From Lachnospiraceae bacterium (GTDB lineage: Bacteria; Bacillota; Clostridia; Lachnospirales; Lachnospiraceae), in assembly GCA_021202075.1 (NCBI GenBank), contig JAJQDT010000158.1, forward strand, positions 1 to 35,537: a DNA stretch of 35,537 bases, read 5' to 3'. This document shows, piece after piece, positions 26,756 through 34,100 of the stretch. Each line of letters starts with the position of its first letter. The stretch's first letter is position 1. A program made the position numbers and the translations under genes. A model generated the notes under the pieces. That model saw only the letters and a list, made by a program, of their open reading frames with translations. It was not told the origin of the DNA and did no database searches.

Positions 26756-28000
26756 ATGGAAAAGTCAAAGGTATATTTTACGGATCTGCGCGCCAGCGAC
26801 GGCGACAATCTTCTGGACAAGCTGCAGCGGCTGATCCGGAAGGCGGGTATCGGTCAGATTGACTTCGCGGATCAGTATGTCGCGATCAAAATGCATTTCG
26901 GCGAGCCGGGCAACCTCGCGTTCCTGCGCCCGAACTATGCGAAGGCCGTGGCGGATGTGGTGAAGGAGCTTGGTGGGAAACCATTCCTGACGGATTGCAA
27001 CACGCTCTACGTCGGCGGGCGCAAAAACGCCCTGGATCACATCGATTCTGCCTACAGCAACGGATTTGTGCCGTATGTGACCGGCTGTCAGATCCTGATT
27101 GCGGACGGGCTGAAGGGCACCGACGAAGAGCTGGTGCCGGTGAAAAACGGCGAATACGTCAAAGAGGCGAAAATCGGCCGCGCCGTGATGGACGCGGATA
27201 TTTTCATCTCCCTGACGCATTTCAAGGGGCACGAGGCCGCGGGCTTCGGCGGCACCCTGAAAAATATTGGTATGGGCTGCGGCTCCCGCGCCGGAAAAAT
27301 GGAAATGCACAGCGCCGGTAAGCCCCATGTAGACCAGAGCCGCTGCATCGGCTGCGGCAAATGCTCCCGGATCTGCGCACATGACGCGGCGGTCGTGGCG
27401 GAGGTGTCGGCTTCCGACTGCTCACAAAGCGCAGCGACAGGCAACACAGAGGAAAATACGAGAACCGCCGAAATGCGACAGGAGACAGCATCAGGAACCA
27501 GCGCCGGAAAGACAGAGCGTACCATACGGAAGGCTTCCATCGACCATAACAAATGCGTCGGCTGCGGCCGCTGCATCGGCATCTGTCCGAAGGACGCGGT
27601 AAAGCCTGCGAGCGACGAGGCCAACGACATCCTGAACTGCAAAATCGCAGAGTACGCGCAGGCAGTCTGTCAGGATCGCCCGTGCTTCCACATCAGTCTC
27701 GTGATGGACGTTACGCCGAACTGCGACTGCCATGCCGAGAACGACGCGGCCATCGTACCGGACGTCGGGATGTTCGCATCCTTCGACCCCGTAGCGCTCG
27801 ATCTGGCCTGCGCCGACGCGGTCAACGCGCAGCCGCCGCTGCGCAACAGTGTGCTCGGCGAATCCTATGAGCAGCACACGCATGAGCACCGCGACCATTT
27901 CGGCCGTGTCGCGCCGGAGACCAACTGGAAGTCCTCCATCGAGCACGCTGTAAAGATCGGGCTCGGGAGAGCAGAGTACGAGCTGATCACCGTGAAGTAA
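26756..28000 (+). CDS. DUF362 protein with two 4Fe-4S ferredoxin motifs
   Basis: A 414-residue protein. The N-terminal DUF362 domain (VAIKMHFGEPGN, TDCNTLYVG, SLTHFKGHEAAGFGGTLKNIGMG) is followed by two ferredoxin motifs: CIGCGKCSRIC starting at Cys197 and CVGCGRCIGIC starting at Cys267. The DUF362 fold then resumes (PNCDCHAENDAAIVPDVGMFASFDPVALDLA). The two clusters would be close in homologues. Here about 45 residues of low-complexity sequence (S, T, E, A-rich) separate them. Likely an electron-transfer or cofactor-linked protein of unknown substrate. AGGAGGAGG precedes the ATG by about 10 bases. Confidence 0.88.
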   Translation: MEKSKVYFTDLRASDGDNLLDKLQRLIRKAGIGQIDFADQYVAIKMHFGEPGNLAFLRPNYAKAVADVVKELGGKPFLTDCNTLYVGGRKNALDHIDSAYSNGFVPYVTGCQILIADGLKGTDEELVPVKNGEYVKEAKIGRAVMDADIFISLTHFKGHEAAGFGGTLKNIGMGCGSRAGKMEMHSAGKPHVDQSRCIGCGKCSRICAHDAAVVAEVSASDCSQSAATGNTEENTRTAEMRQETASGTSAGKTERTIRKASIDHNKCVGCGRCIGICPKDAVKPASDEANDILNCKIAEYAQAVCQDRPCFHISLVMDVTPNCDCHAENDAAIVPDVGMFASFDPVALDLACADAVNAQPPLRNSVLGESYEQHTHEHRDHFGRVAPETNWKSSIEHAVKIGLGRAEYELITVK

Positions 28001-28020
28001 AGGGTTAGCGCATATTACAA

Positions 28021-28060
28021 AGTGAACTACCCATCGTCTAAAGCGAATGGGATTGTGACC
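28021..28060 (+). mobile_element. Possible IS200/IS605-type end remnant
   Basis: GTGAACTACCCATCG, a TCTAAAG loop, and CGAATGGG form a bulged hairpin (CCCAT 28030-28034 with ATGGG 28047-28051). The ACCCA...TAAAG...TGGG-xTTGTGACC pattern is familiar from right ends of IS200/IS605 elements. No transposase or TnpB reading frame is adjacent. The match is from memory and partial. Confidence 0.35.
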
Positions 28061-28147
28061 ACATTCTTTCAAATGAAAGTTTCCAGATGGCAGGCTGAGG
28101 ATAAACGCTTCGCCTGCTGTTTTACATGACAGGAATAATCAAACAAA

Positions 28148-28171
28148 CAGCCGCAGCATTTGCTGCGGCTG
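28148..28171 (+). terminator. Hairpin downstream of the DUF362 gene
   Basis: CAGCCGCAGCA (28148-28158) is complementary to TGCTGCGGCTG (28161-28171). The tail is AT-rich without a long T run, so termination is plausible but not certain. The rest of 28060-28230 shows only a small GCAGGC/GCCTGC hairpin near 28092-28117. Confidence 0.45.
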
Positions 28172-28229
28172 AAATTATTCGTATCTGTTTAGTGTCTTCA
28201 CAGCTACAGTTATTCTTAAAAAAGGGAGG

Positions 28230-28253
28230 GCCGGGATCACTTCGGATCCCGGC
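28230..28253 (-). terminator. Minus-strand hairpin with delayed T run
   Basis: GCCGGGATC (28230-28238) pairs with GATCCCGGC (28245-28253). On the minus strand it is followed by a six-T run after about six bases. It could be a second terminator for minus-strand transcripts. Between it and 28411 I see no gene or site. Confidence 0.35.
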
Positions 28254-28411
28254 GAGTATGAAAAAGAAAGATTTTTAAGCACTCCTTGTTCGGTGCTGAA
28301 TATAGAATACCGTCATCCTGTGATAGAAATGTGAACGGTCTTTTAAGAAAATGTGAAAACGAAACTTTTTTCGTAAACTCAGGGTACAACAGGGAAAGAA
28401 TGTGCATGTAT

Positions 28412-28450
28412 AAAAAAACGTTCCGAACGACGGCTTCGCCCGGAACGTTT
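28412..28450 (-). terminator. Terminator of tRNA-Ser
   Basis: On the minus strand AAACGTTCCG (28450-28441) pairs with CGGAACGTTT (28425-28416) and is followed by a run of seven T. It lies five bases past the tRNA 3' end. Confidence 0.8.
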
Positions 28451-28454
28451 CTGA

Positions 28455-28541
28455 CGGAGAGTGTGGGATTCGAACCCACGCGCCCAAAAAGGACGACCGC
28501 ATTTCGAGTGCGGCTCGTTATGACCACTTCGATAACTCTCC
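28455..28541 (-). tRNA. tRNA-Ser (anticodon CGA)
   Basis: An 87-base tRNA with acceptor stem GGAGAGT/ACTCTCC and discriminator G. The anticodon stem-loop is CCGCA-CTCGAAA-TGCGG, giving anticodon CGA (complement of 28504-28506). The variable arm is long, as in class II serine tRNAs, and the T loop TTCGAAT is standard. CCA is not encoded. It reads serine UCG codons. A sigma-A promoter and a terminator flank it tightly, so it is a single-gene unit. Confidence 0.95.
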
Positions 28542-28564
28542 ACGTCATCTCGCCACGCTGAACT

Positions 28565-28593
28565 ATTATAAAACAAGGATGAAAATCCGTCAA
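28565..28593 (-). promoter_or_regulatory. Promoter of tRNA-Ser
   Basis: On the minus strand: -35 TTGACG (28593-28588), 17-base spacer, -10 TATAAT (28570-28565). It lies 23 bases upstream of the tRNA 5' end. Confidence 0.8.
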
Positions 28594-28640
28594 TCATTTT
28601 TTTGGCACACTCGAAACCCAGGACGAGTTCAGAAAAATTA

Positions 28641-28880
28641 TCAGGAAAAAAATATGCTTTTCCATCGGCTTTTTCTGGTCAGACGTTTATTCTGAGCCTG
28701 AAGCTCAAGAATCTGTGCGGTCAGTTCTTTGATTTCCGCATCTTTGATTGTTGTCAGTTCCTTGATTTCCGCGTCTTTGATTGCGGTCAGCTCTTTGATC
28801 TCTGCATCTTTTTCTGCATCCTTTTCTGCTTCTATTCTTGCGATGATCTCACTGGGCAATTCCAGGAGTGGTGTTGTCAT
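28641..28880 (-). CDS. Possible intragenic small protein: C-terminal coiled-coil of the Rpn-like gene
   Basis: Within the Rpn-like gene, GGAGGTGA (28893-28886) sits five bases before an in-frame ATG (28880-28878). Translation from here gives a 79-residue protein (MTTPLLELPSEIIARIE..., then the KDAEIKELT repeats). In Escherichia coli Rpn proteins the variable C-terminal part is made separately from an internal start and blocks the toxic full-length nuclease. The same ribosome binding site and ATG are kept in the partial second copy (30809-30794), 28 identical bases around it. The conserved site could also just encode SEVIRM, so expression needs to be shown. Confidence 0.45.
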   Translation of the reverse strand: MTTPLLELPSEIIARIEAEKDAEKDAEIKELTAIKDAEIKELTTIKDAEIKELTAQILELQAQNKRLTRKSRWKSIFFS

Positions 28881-29810
28881 ACGTATCACCTCCGATAAAA
28901 GTTCATCATTTTTATAAAAAACACGTATCATGGCCTTTCGCAGCAGAGAGAGGATATCCTTGCGATTATTTTCATTGAGATAGCCTTCTGCCACTGCTTT
29001 GTTCAGGATAATTATAATTTCCTGGAAGTAATTTGTCAATTTTAATTTTGCAGATTCTACATCGTATTTTTCCTCCCGGATCTTCTTTAGCATGGGCCGA
29101 AACCGCAGGGGCGTGAAGGGAATCAGGATGTACAGCTGCCGTTCACGGATCTGTTGTATCGTGTAGGACTGTACTTTCACCGCTGCGACTTCGTAGTCTA
29201 CATACTTGGTGTCTGTATGTGGAGCGACGGCAGTTTTGTCTTCGTAAGTGCGATTCGCCGTATCTGTCCGTGAACTTGTCTGTGAACTGGCGTCTGCAGT
29301 ATATGTGGACAGCTGGATCCGGCACGTCAGACGGTCCGGCTTTCGGATTCCGGGTTTTAAAAAAAGTATGGCGGAATAAGGAAAAGTCAATGATTTCGGA
29401 TCCTTCACCAGCTGATTTTTTGAACAAGCCAGCGCGGCCTGTGTATCATACTCGAAGGTGCGGTGTTCAATCTCCGGATCTGTGCCGATTTCGCACTCAA
29501 AATGGTAGAGCCATACGGTGATCCAGAAGGATGTGTCGGCCCGGATGGAGGAAATATCTTTGGTTTGCACCCGTTCTACAGAATATTCGGTACCGAAAGG
29601 AACGATGGTGGTATCCTTTGGGTAGTACTGCCCGTGGACTTCATAGATGAGGGGGAAAATCAGAAAGGGCATCGTAAAGACTTCTTTTCGAAGGATTTCA
29701 TCCCACAGATGTGCTTCCGTGACAAACCCATCCGGCAGCCCATCGTTCATTCGCGCATCCTTTAGAGAATCTTCAATATCAGTAACAGGTTTCATGGTTT
29801 GCTCCGGCAT
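28641..29810 (-). CDS. Rpn-like PD-(D/E)XK nuclease family protein with C-terminal coiled-coil repeats
   Basis: A 389-residue protein. Residues 35-270 resemble Rpn-type PD-(D/E)XK nucleases. Asp92 precedes a strand, then FECEIGTDPEIEHRTFEYD carries E105 and E107 in the E-x-(Q/K) position, followed by FPYSAILFL. The usual third residue Q or K is E here, so catalysis is uncertain. A VQSYTIQQIRERQLYILIPF segment follows, as in related Clostridia proteins. From residue 335 the chain is a coiled coil with three 11-residue KDAEIKELT(A/T)I repeats, ending in basic KRLTRKSRWK. The start has GGGAGGG seven bases upstream and a strong promoter at 29886-29914. An internal ribosome binding site and ATG at codon 311 could give a separate C-terminal product. 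Family assignment rests on motif pattern only. Confidence 0.65.
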   Translation of the reverse strand: MPEQTMKPVTDIEDSLKDARMNDGLPDGFVTEAHLWDEILRKEVFTMPFLIFPLIYEVHGQYYPKDTTIVPFGTEYSVERVQTKDISSIRADTSFWITVWLYHFECEIGTDPEIEHRTFEYDTQAALACSKNQLVKDPKSLTFPYSAILFLKPGIRKPDRLTCRIQLSTYTADASSQTSSRTDTANRTYEDKTAVAPHTDTKYVDYEVAAVKVQSYTIQQIRERQLYILIPFTPLRFRPMLKKIREEKYDVESAKLKLTNYFQEIIIILNKAVAEGYLNENNRKDILSLLRKAMIRVFYKNDELLSEVIRMTTPLLELPSEIIARIEAEKDAEKDAEIKELTAIKDAEIKELTTIKDAEIKELTAQILELQAQNKRLTRKSRWKSIFFS

Positions 29811-29885
29811 TTACGGCCCTCCCTTCAATGGAAAATTTCGTCAAAAAAGTGAAGCAGACATTTATCGGGAATAAATATTGACTGT

Positions 29886-29914
29886 ATATTATCACAATAC
29901 ATTTACGTTGTCAA
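29886..29914 (-). promoter_or_regulatory. Promoter of the Rpn-like gene
   Basis: On the minus strand: consensus -35 TTGACA (29914-29909), 17-base spacer, -10 TAATAT (29891-29886). It lies about 75 bases upstream of the start codon. Confidence 0.75.
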
Positions 29915-29990
29915 TCACAAAGCTTAAGTATTTTAAAAATTCCAGATTTTGAAAAAAGAGACTCTTTTATTTTTATTTAAAAGTTTTCTA

Positions 29991-30019
29991 TTGACACATA
30001 TACTTTATAACGTTATTAT
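29991..30019 (+). promoter_or_regulatory. Strong plus-strand promoter facing the tandem repeat array
   Basis: -35 TTGACA (29991-29996), 17-base spacer, -10 TATTAT (30014-30019). It diverges from the Rpn-like promoter and would transcribe the 30-31 bp repeats at 30120-30263. No reading frame with a ribosome binding site follows within 300 bases. Confidence 0.65.
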
Positions 30020-30119
30020 TTCCAATAATTGCAGGCTTTCTTACTATCGGTTCTCATCGTAAACAAGCATGACAACTCATAACCGGCATCTTGCTGCCAT
30101 TACGGATGCATAGATCTTT

Positions 30120-30263
30120 AAGGGATATATTTGCAATCCGATGGGTATCAAGCGGTATAATCTTAATCCGAGGTGTGCCAAGGGAGATAAATCTCAATCC
30201 AGGGTGTGTCAAAGGACATAATCGCAATTCGAGGGGTTGTCAAGCCGTCCGTATAATTTTTGA
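30120..30263 (+). repeat. Degenerate 30-31 bp tandem repeat array
   Basis: Units at 30120-30149, 30150-30179, 30180-30210 and 30211-30241, with a partial unit at 30242-30263. Each runs AAGGG-ATA-AAT-T-CAATCC-GAGGGTGTC with variations. Unit lengths of 30, 30, 31 and 31 do not keep a reading frame, so the array is not coding. There are no spacers, so it is not CRISPR. It begins about 95 bases downstream of a strong promoter and is followed at once by a second promoter. A transcribed repeat RNA, such as the antitoxin RNA of a decayed type III toxin-antitoxin locus, is one possibility. Confidence 0.7.
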
Positions 30264-30266
30264 ACC

Positions 30267-30295
30267 TTGCAAAAGCAACCATATTCGTTTATAAT
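30267..30295 (+). promoter_or_regulatory. Orphan plus-strand promoter
   Basis: -35 TTGCAA (30267-30272), 17-base spacer, -10 TATAAT (30290-30295). Downstream, GAGGAGG at 30354-30360 looks like a ribosome binding site but has no start codon at the right distance. The DNA then becomes the minus-strand RhuM remnant. The gene it served seems to have been lost. Confidence 0.6.
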
Positions 30296-30349
30296 GATTA
30301 CATATCAAAGATAAACGAGAAAAGATGTACAGGAAATTTATAATAGCTG

Positions 30350-30592
30350 TTACGAGGAGGAATATATCCTTATCTGCATCCGTTCGTTCATACACAATTT
30401 ATTCCTGAATACCTGCCGGCCACCATCCAGTTGAGCTGTTGCAAATTTTGCAACAGTTGTCTCTGAGCTCAATTCACCCTCTGTGAAAATATTTTTAATA
30501 TGCCGGTATACGGTCGACTTGTCTCGCAGAAATAAATCCGCCATTTGATCAATAGACAGCCGGACCGGATCCTCGTCAAAAGTGGCCTCAAT
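30350..30592 (-). pseudogene. RhuM family protein remnant
   Basis: Read on the minus strand, the segment gives IEATFDEDPVRLSIDQMADL, then FLRDKSTVYRHIKNIFTEGE and TTVAKFATAQ. This is the N-terminal DNA-binding-like part of RhuM/virulence-associated proteins found on mobile and defence islands. A stop lies immediately upstream, and after about 65 residues the sequence departs from the family (RNKLCMNERMQIR) and stops. Both ends are therefore broken. It is fused directly behind the partial Rpn-like copy. Confidence 0.65.
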
Positions 30593-30814
30593 CTAAGAAA
30601 AAAACAGGGTCCGCCACCGGCGTTTTCTGGCCAGACGTTTATTCTGCTCCTGAAGCTCAAGGATTTGGGCGTAGAGTTCTTTGATTTCAGCGTTCTTATT
30701 CGCGCAGAGCTCTTTGATTTCAGCGTTTAATTGCGTATTTTCTGCTTCGAGCCTTGCGATGGCTTCACTGGGCTATTCCGAAAGTGGTGTTGTCATACGT
30801 ATCACCTCCGATAA
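30593..30814 (-). pseudogene. Partial second copy of the Rpn-like C-terminus (decayed small protein)
   Basis: The minus strand encodes VIRMTTPLSE, a stop (TAG, 30775-30773), then PSEAIARLEAENTQLNAEIKEL and a coiled coil ending in NKRLARKRRWRTLFFS. It matches the C-terminal 79 residues of the Rpn-like protein at 28641-29810. It keeps the internal GGAGGTGA and ATG but has only two NAEIKEL-type repeats against three KDAEIKEL units there. No nuclease part precedes it: upstream lies a terminator. It may be a solitary antitoxin-like copy that later acquired the stop, or a recombination scar. Confidence 0.7.
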
Positions 30815-30883
30815 TGGAACAAAAAAGACGTATGCTTAAACTGAAAAACAAAATAAAAGACACATATTGATAAACAAAGCCTT

Positions 30884-30912
30884 AAAAATCCCGCCTGATG
30901 GCGGGATTTTTT
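30884..30912. terminator. Rho-independent terminator
   Basis: AAAAATCCCGCC (30884-30895) pairs with GGCGGGATTTTT (30900-30911) around a TGAT loop, with a long T run on the plus strand. It insulates the adhesin promoter from upstream transcription. It could work in both directions. Confidence 0.8.
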
Positions 30913-30952
30913 TACCGTTTAACTGAAAAACCGACCGTTTAGCACGGATTTA

Positions 30953-30980
30953 TTGAAAATTTTATGAAAGATGATACAAT
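30953..30980 (+). promoter_or_regulatory. Promoter of the large adhesin gene
   Basis: -35 TTGAAA (30953-30958), 16-base spacer, extended -10 TGATACAAT (30972-30980). It gives an untranslated leader of about 115 bases with a GGGGC-TTTT-GCCC hairpin near 31011-31023. I see no known riboswitch in it. Confidence 0.65.
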
Positions 30981-31101
30981 GTGCCCAAAGTCACGGTGTT
31001 ACACTATCAGGGGCTTTTGCCCTTCCCGGCATTGAGAACTATGTAGGCATCAAAGCATGGTATATATGAAAAGGGGCAGTATAAGAAAGGAGAACAAACT
31101 T

Positions 31102-34100
31102 ATGAAGAAGAGGAGCAAATTCAGCCGAATTCTGGCACTGGTGCTGACTATGTCTCTGGTTTTCCAGCAGGCAGGTATCACCACGTTGGCAGAGGATGAC
31201 ACATCATCAGCAGCTGTTTCTGTGGAGGAAACGGAGCTGACTGCGGCGCAGACGAACGAGACGGCTGCGGAGGAGTCTTCGCAGGAAGAAACCAGTGCGC
31301 CGGAAACGCAGGCGGTGCAGGAAGAGACGACCGCGCCGGAGACACAGGCGGCGCAGACAGAGACAACCGCGCCGGAGACGCAGGCGGCGCAGACAGAGAC
31401 AACCGCGCCGGAGACAGATGCGGCGGAAGAAGAAACAACCGCGGCGCAGACGGATGCGGCAGATTCGGCTGCTGAGGCGCAGACCGACACGGCGGAGAAG
31501 AACTCTGATGATGAGACCGATCTGGAAGAGACGACGGAAGCCGTGACCGAAGAGGAAACGAAGCTCGCGGCTAAAAAGGAAGCCGGGGAGACTTCAGAAA
31601 ACACGGCAGAGCAAGAGCCGGAGACGGCTTCAGAAGAAACGACCGAAGCGGAGTCGGGGACCGAAACCGAGACTGAGGTTGAGACAGAAACAGACACGGA
31701 AATCGAAACTGAGACAGAGACGGAATCTGAGTCCGAAACAGAAACCGAAACGGAAGAGTACCCGGATACGTTTGTCTGGGAAGACGACGAAAAGACGGTA
31801 ACGGTCGTATTAAGTGATCCGGAGGCGCTTCCTCTGGGCGCGGAGTTTGTGGTTGAGAACCTGTCACAGAAAGAATATGACGCATACAAAGCTCTGATTA
31901 TCGAGCAGCAGTTTGCGAACGATGAGACCTATGGTGAGACTGTCGAGGCGCGGACCGCGCTGGCGGAGGTTCTGCTGGCGAATCTGGTTCTCTACGATAT
32001 GTATTTTGTATATGAGGGAACGGAGATCGAGCCGGATGCAAATACCATGTCGGTAACGATTAAGAATAAAAAAGCAGTAGATGTGTCTACAGATGAAGTG
32101 GTTGAGAGCGATGGCTATGTGTTCGTTCAGGAAGAAGACGCGGACAGCAGCGTAGTAGCGATTCACGTAGATGAATCCGGCAAGAAAGAAAAAGTGGAAG
32201 AGGTCACGGAAGACGTTAAAACCAATGCGAATGGCAAGGTCAAGACGGTCGAGCTGACCGTGGACAGCTTTTCTACGATTGGCTATTATCCGCTTACCGA
32301 GTATCAGCAGCTTCCGATCACGGATGATACCTTGATCAATGACTGGGGCGGCAGCTATACGCTGTACTTTATCCTGAATAATTATAATATTTTTACAAGC
32401 GGAAACGCCGTGGCACAGCATACGGTTGGCGCGGTAGCAGTTGGCGGTACGTCATCTTTTACCTATGGTATCGGGGCGGGCAACTATGGAACGCATCCGG
32501 TTCCGAGTTACTTCCAGGGTGGTTTTGTGGAAGGTGGCTTCAACAGCTATATCGGAGGCAATGCGATTTACTTTACCGGCTATGACAGCAATGTGTACAG
32601 CTGGGCTTATCAGTCCTATGATGTCCGGTTTAATGACGGCGGGACAGGTACGATCGATCCGAACGTTACGCACGATGAAGGGTATTTCATCGATTTTGAT
32701 GCTGCTATGTCCGCGATTCAGGCAGAAATGAACACATATGTAAATGACAGCAGCAATATCGCGGTTGACATCACCAATACGGGTGCTACACTGGAAGATG
32801 ATCATTATACAGTTACGTATAATGGCTCGTCTGTGACAGTGACCATACAGTCCGGCTACAGCTATGAGTTTGATGATCTGGATGCGATTGATTATATTAA
32901 TATCATTACAAGTGGTGACAGCCAGAATGTGAACATTATCAGCAAAGAAAGCGGAACGGTAGTCCTTCCGAAAGTCCTTGTGAATGGCTCAGACCCGACA
33001 GGCTCAGAAACGGACTATGGCTGCGGTCTGGTGTTCATGCTTCCTAATGCGACGACAGTGGATATCGGTTCAAAATCCAACGGCACATTCCTGGGCCATG
33101 TGATAGCGCCGAATGCGGAGGTTGTTTCCAGTACAAGCGGCAATACAAACGGCAGCTTTATCTGCGCATCCTATAACGTACCGAGCATGGAGGCTCATAT
33201 GTGGCACTACAATGGTAGCCTGATCCTGCCGGATTCTCATGGCTTCACTGCGATGAAGACGCTGGACGGGGCGGCGCCGACGGATGCGGACGATGCATTT
33301 ACATTTACCCTGTACGAGTTCGATGAGGCTACAGGATGGACCGCGGTCGAGACAGCCACAAGCGCATATGGGACCGGTCTGGTGACATTTGGCAGTATTT
33401 CTTACAGCGCGGATGGCACACACTGGTATCTGATTTCTGAGGTAACGGGCGATACCACGAAGTATACGTTTGACGATACCCTGTATCTGGTGAAGGTGGT
33501 TGTCACATCATCGGTGAGCGGCACGACTACGACCTATGATGCCACTGCGACATATTACAAGGCAGAAGATGGAACTTCGGCATCGAATTTGATTTTGTCT
33601 TCGACAACGAACGACAATGGAGTAGAAACCACGACATATTCGATTGACACGAGCAAGCTGAGTGAGCTTACGCTTACATCAGCGGATGACGAGACTTCGA
33701 CCATCTTTACTTTTGGAAATGATACGATTACCGGCAGCCTCTGGATCACGAAGAATGTAACGGTCAACGGCGCTGCTACGACATCCACCGATGCGGATGG
33801 CACTTATACCTTCTATGTGAAGGACAGCAGCGGCAATACCGTAAAAACCGTAACGATTACGATTACAAACGGTGTGTCGGAGACCGTGGAGGTAACAGGT
33901 TTGCCGGTTGGTACTTATACGGTTTCAGAAGATGTATCGCTGAATCCGAACGGCATGTCTCTTACGGGAGGCAATGATATCTCTGTAACCGTAACAGAGA
34001 ATGGCACGGCTTCGACCTCGACCGCATCCTTCACGAATGATATGGAGAAGGTCGGCAGCCTGAAGATCACGAAGAACGTGACGGTGAATGGAGAGGCGAC

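Noticed and set aside
28455..28541. tRNA-Ser as the integration site of the mobile element
   Set aside because: The element's recombinase lies 22 kb away and no tRNA fragment or direct repeat is seen near it.
30120..30263. CRISPR array
   Set aside because: The 30-31 bp units are directly adjacent with no spacers and are degenerate throughout; no cas gene is nearby.
30091..30294. 67-codon frame over the tandem repeats
   Set aside because: Unit lengths of 31 break the frame between repeats, so the peptide is not repetitive as a coding origin would require; TTG start without a ribosome binding site.
30981..31101. Riboswitch (cyclic-di-GMP type) in the adhesin leader
   Set aside because: A GGGGC/GCCC hairpin and a few GC blocks are present, but the conserved cores of known classes are not.
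31050..31889. 279-codon minus-strand S/V-rich frame opposite the adhesin start
   Set aside because: It mirrors the T/E-rich repeat coding of the adhesin and starts inside low-complexity DNA; not a gene.
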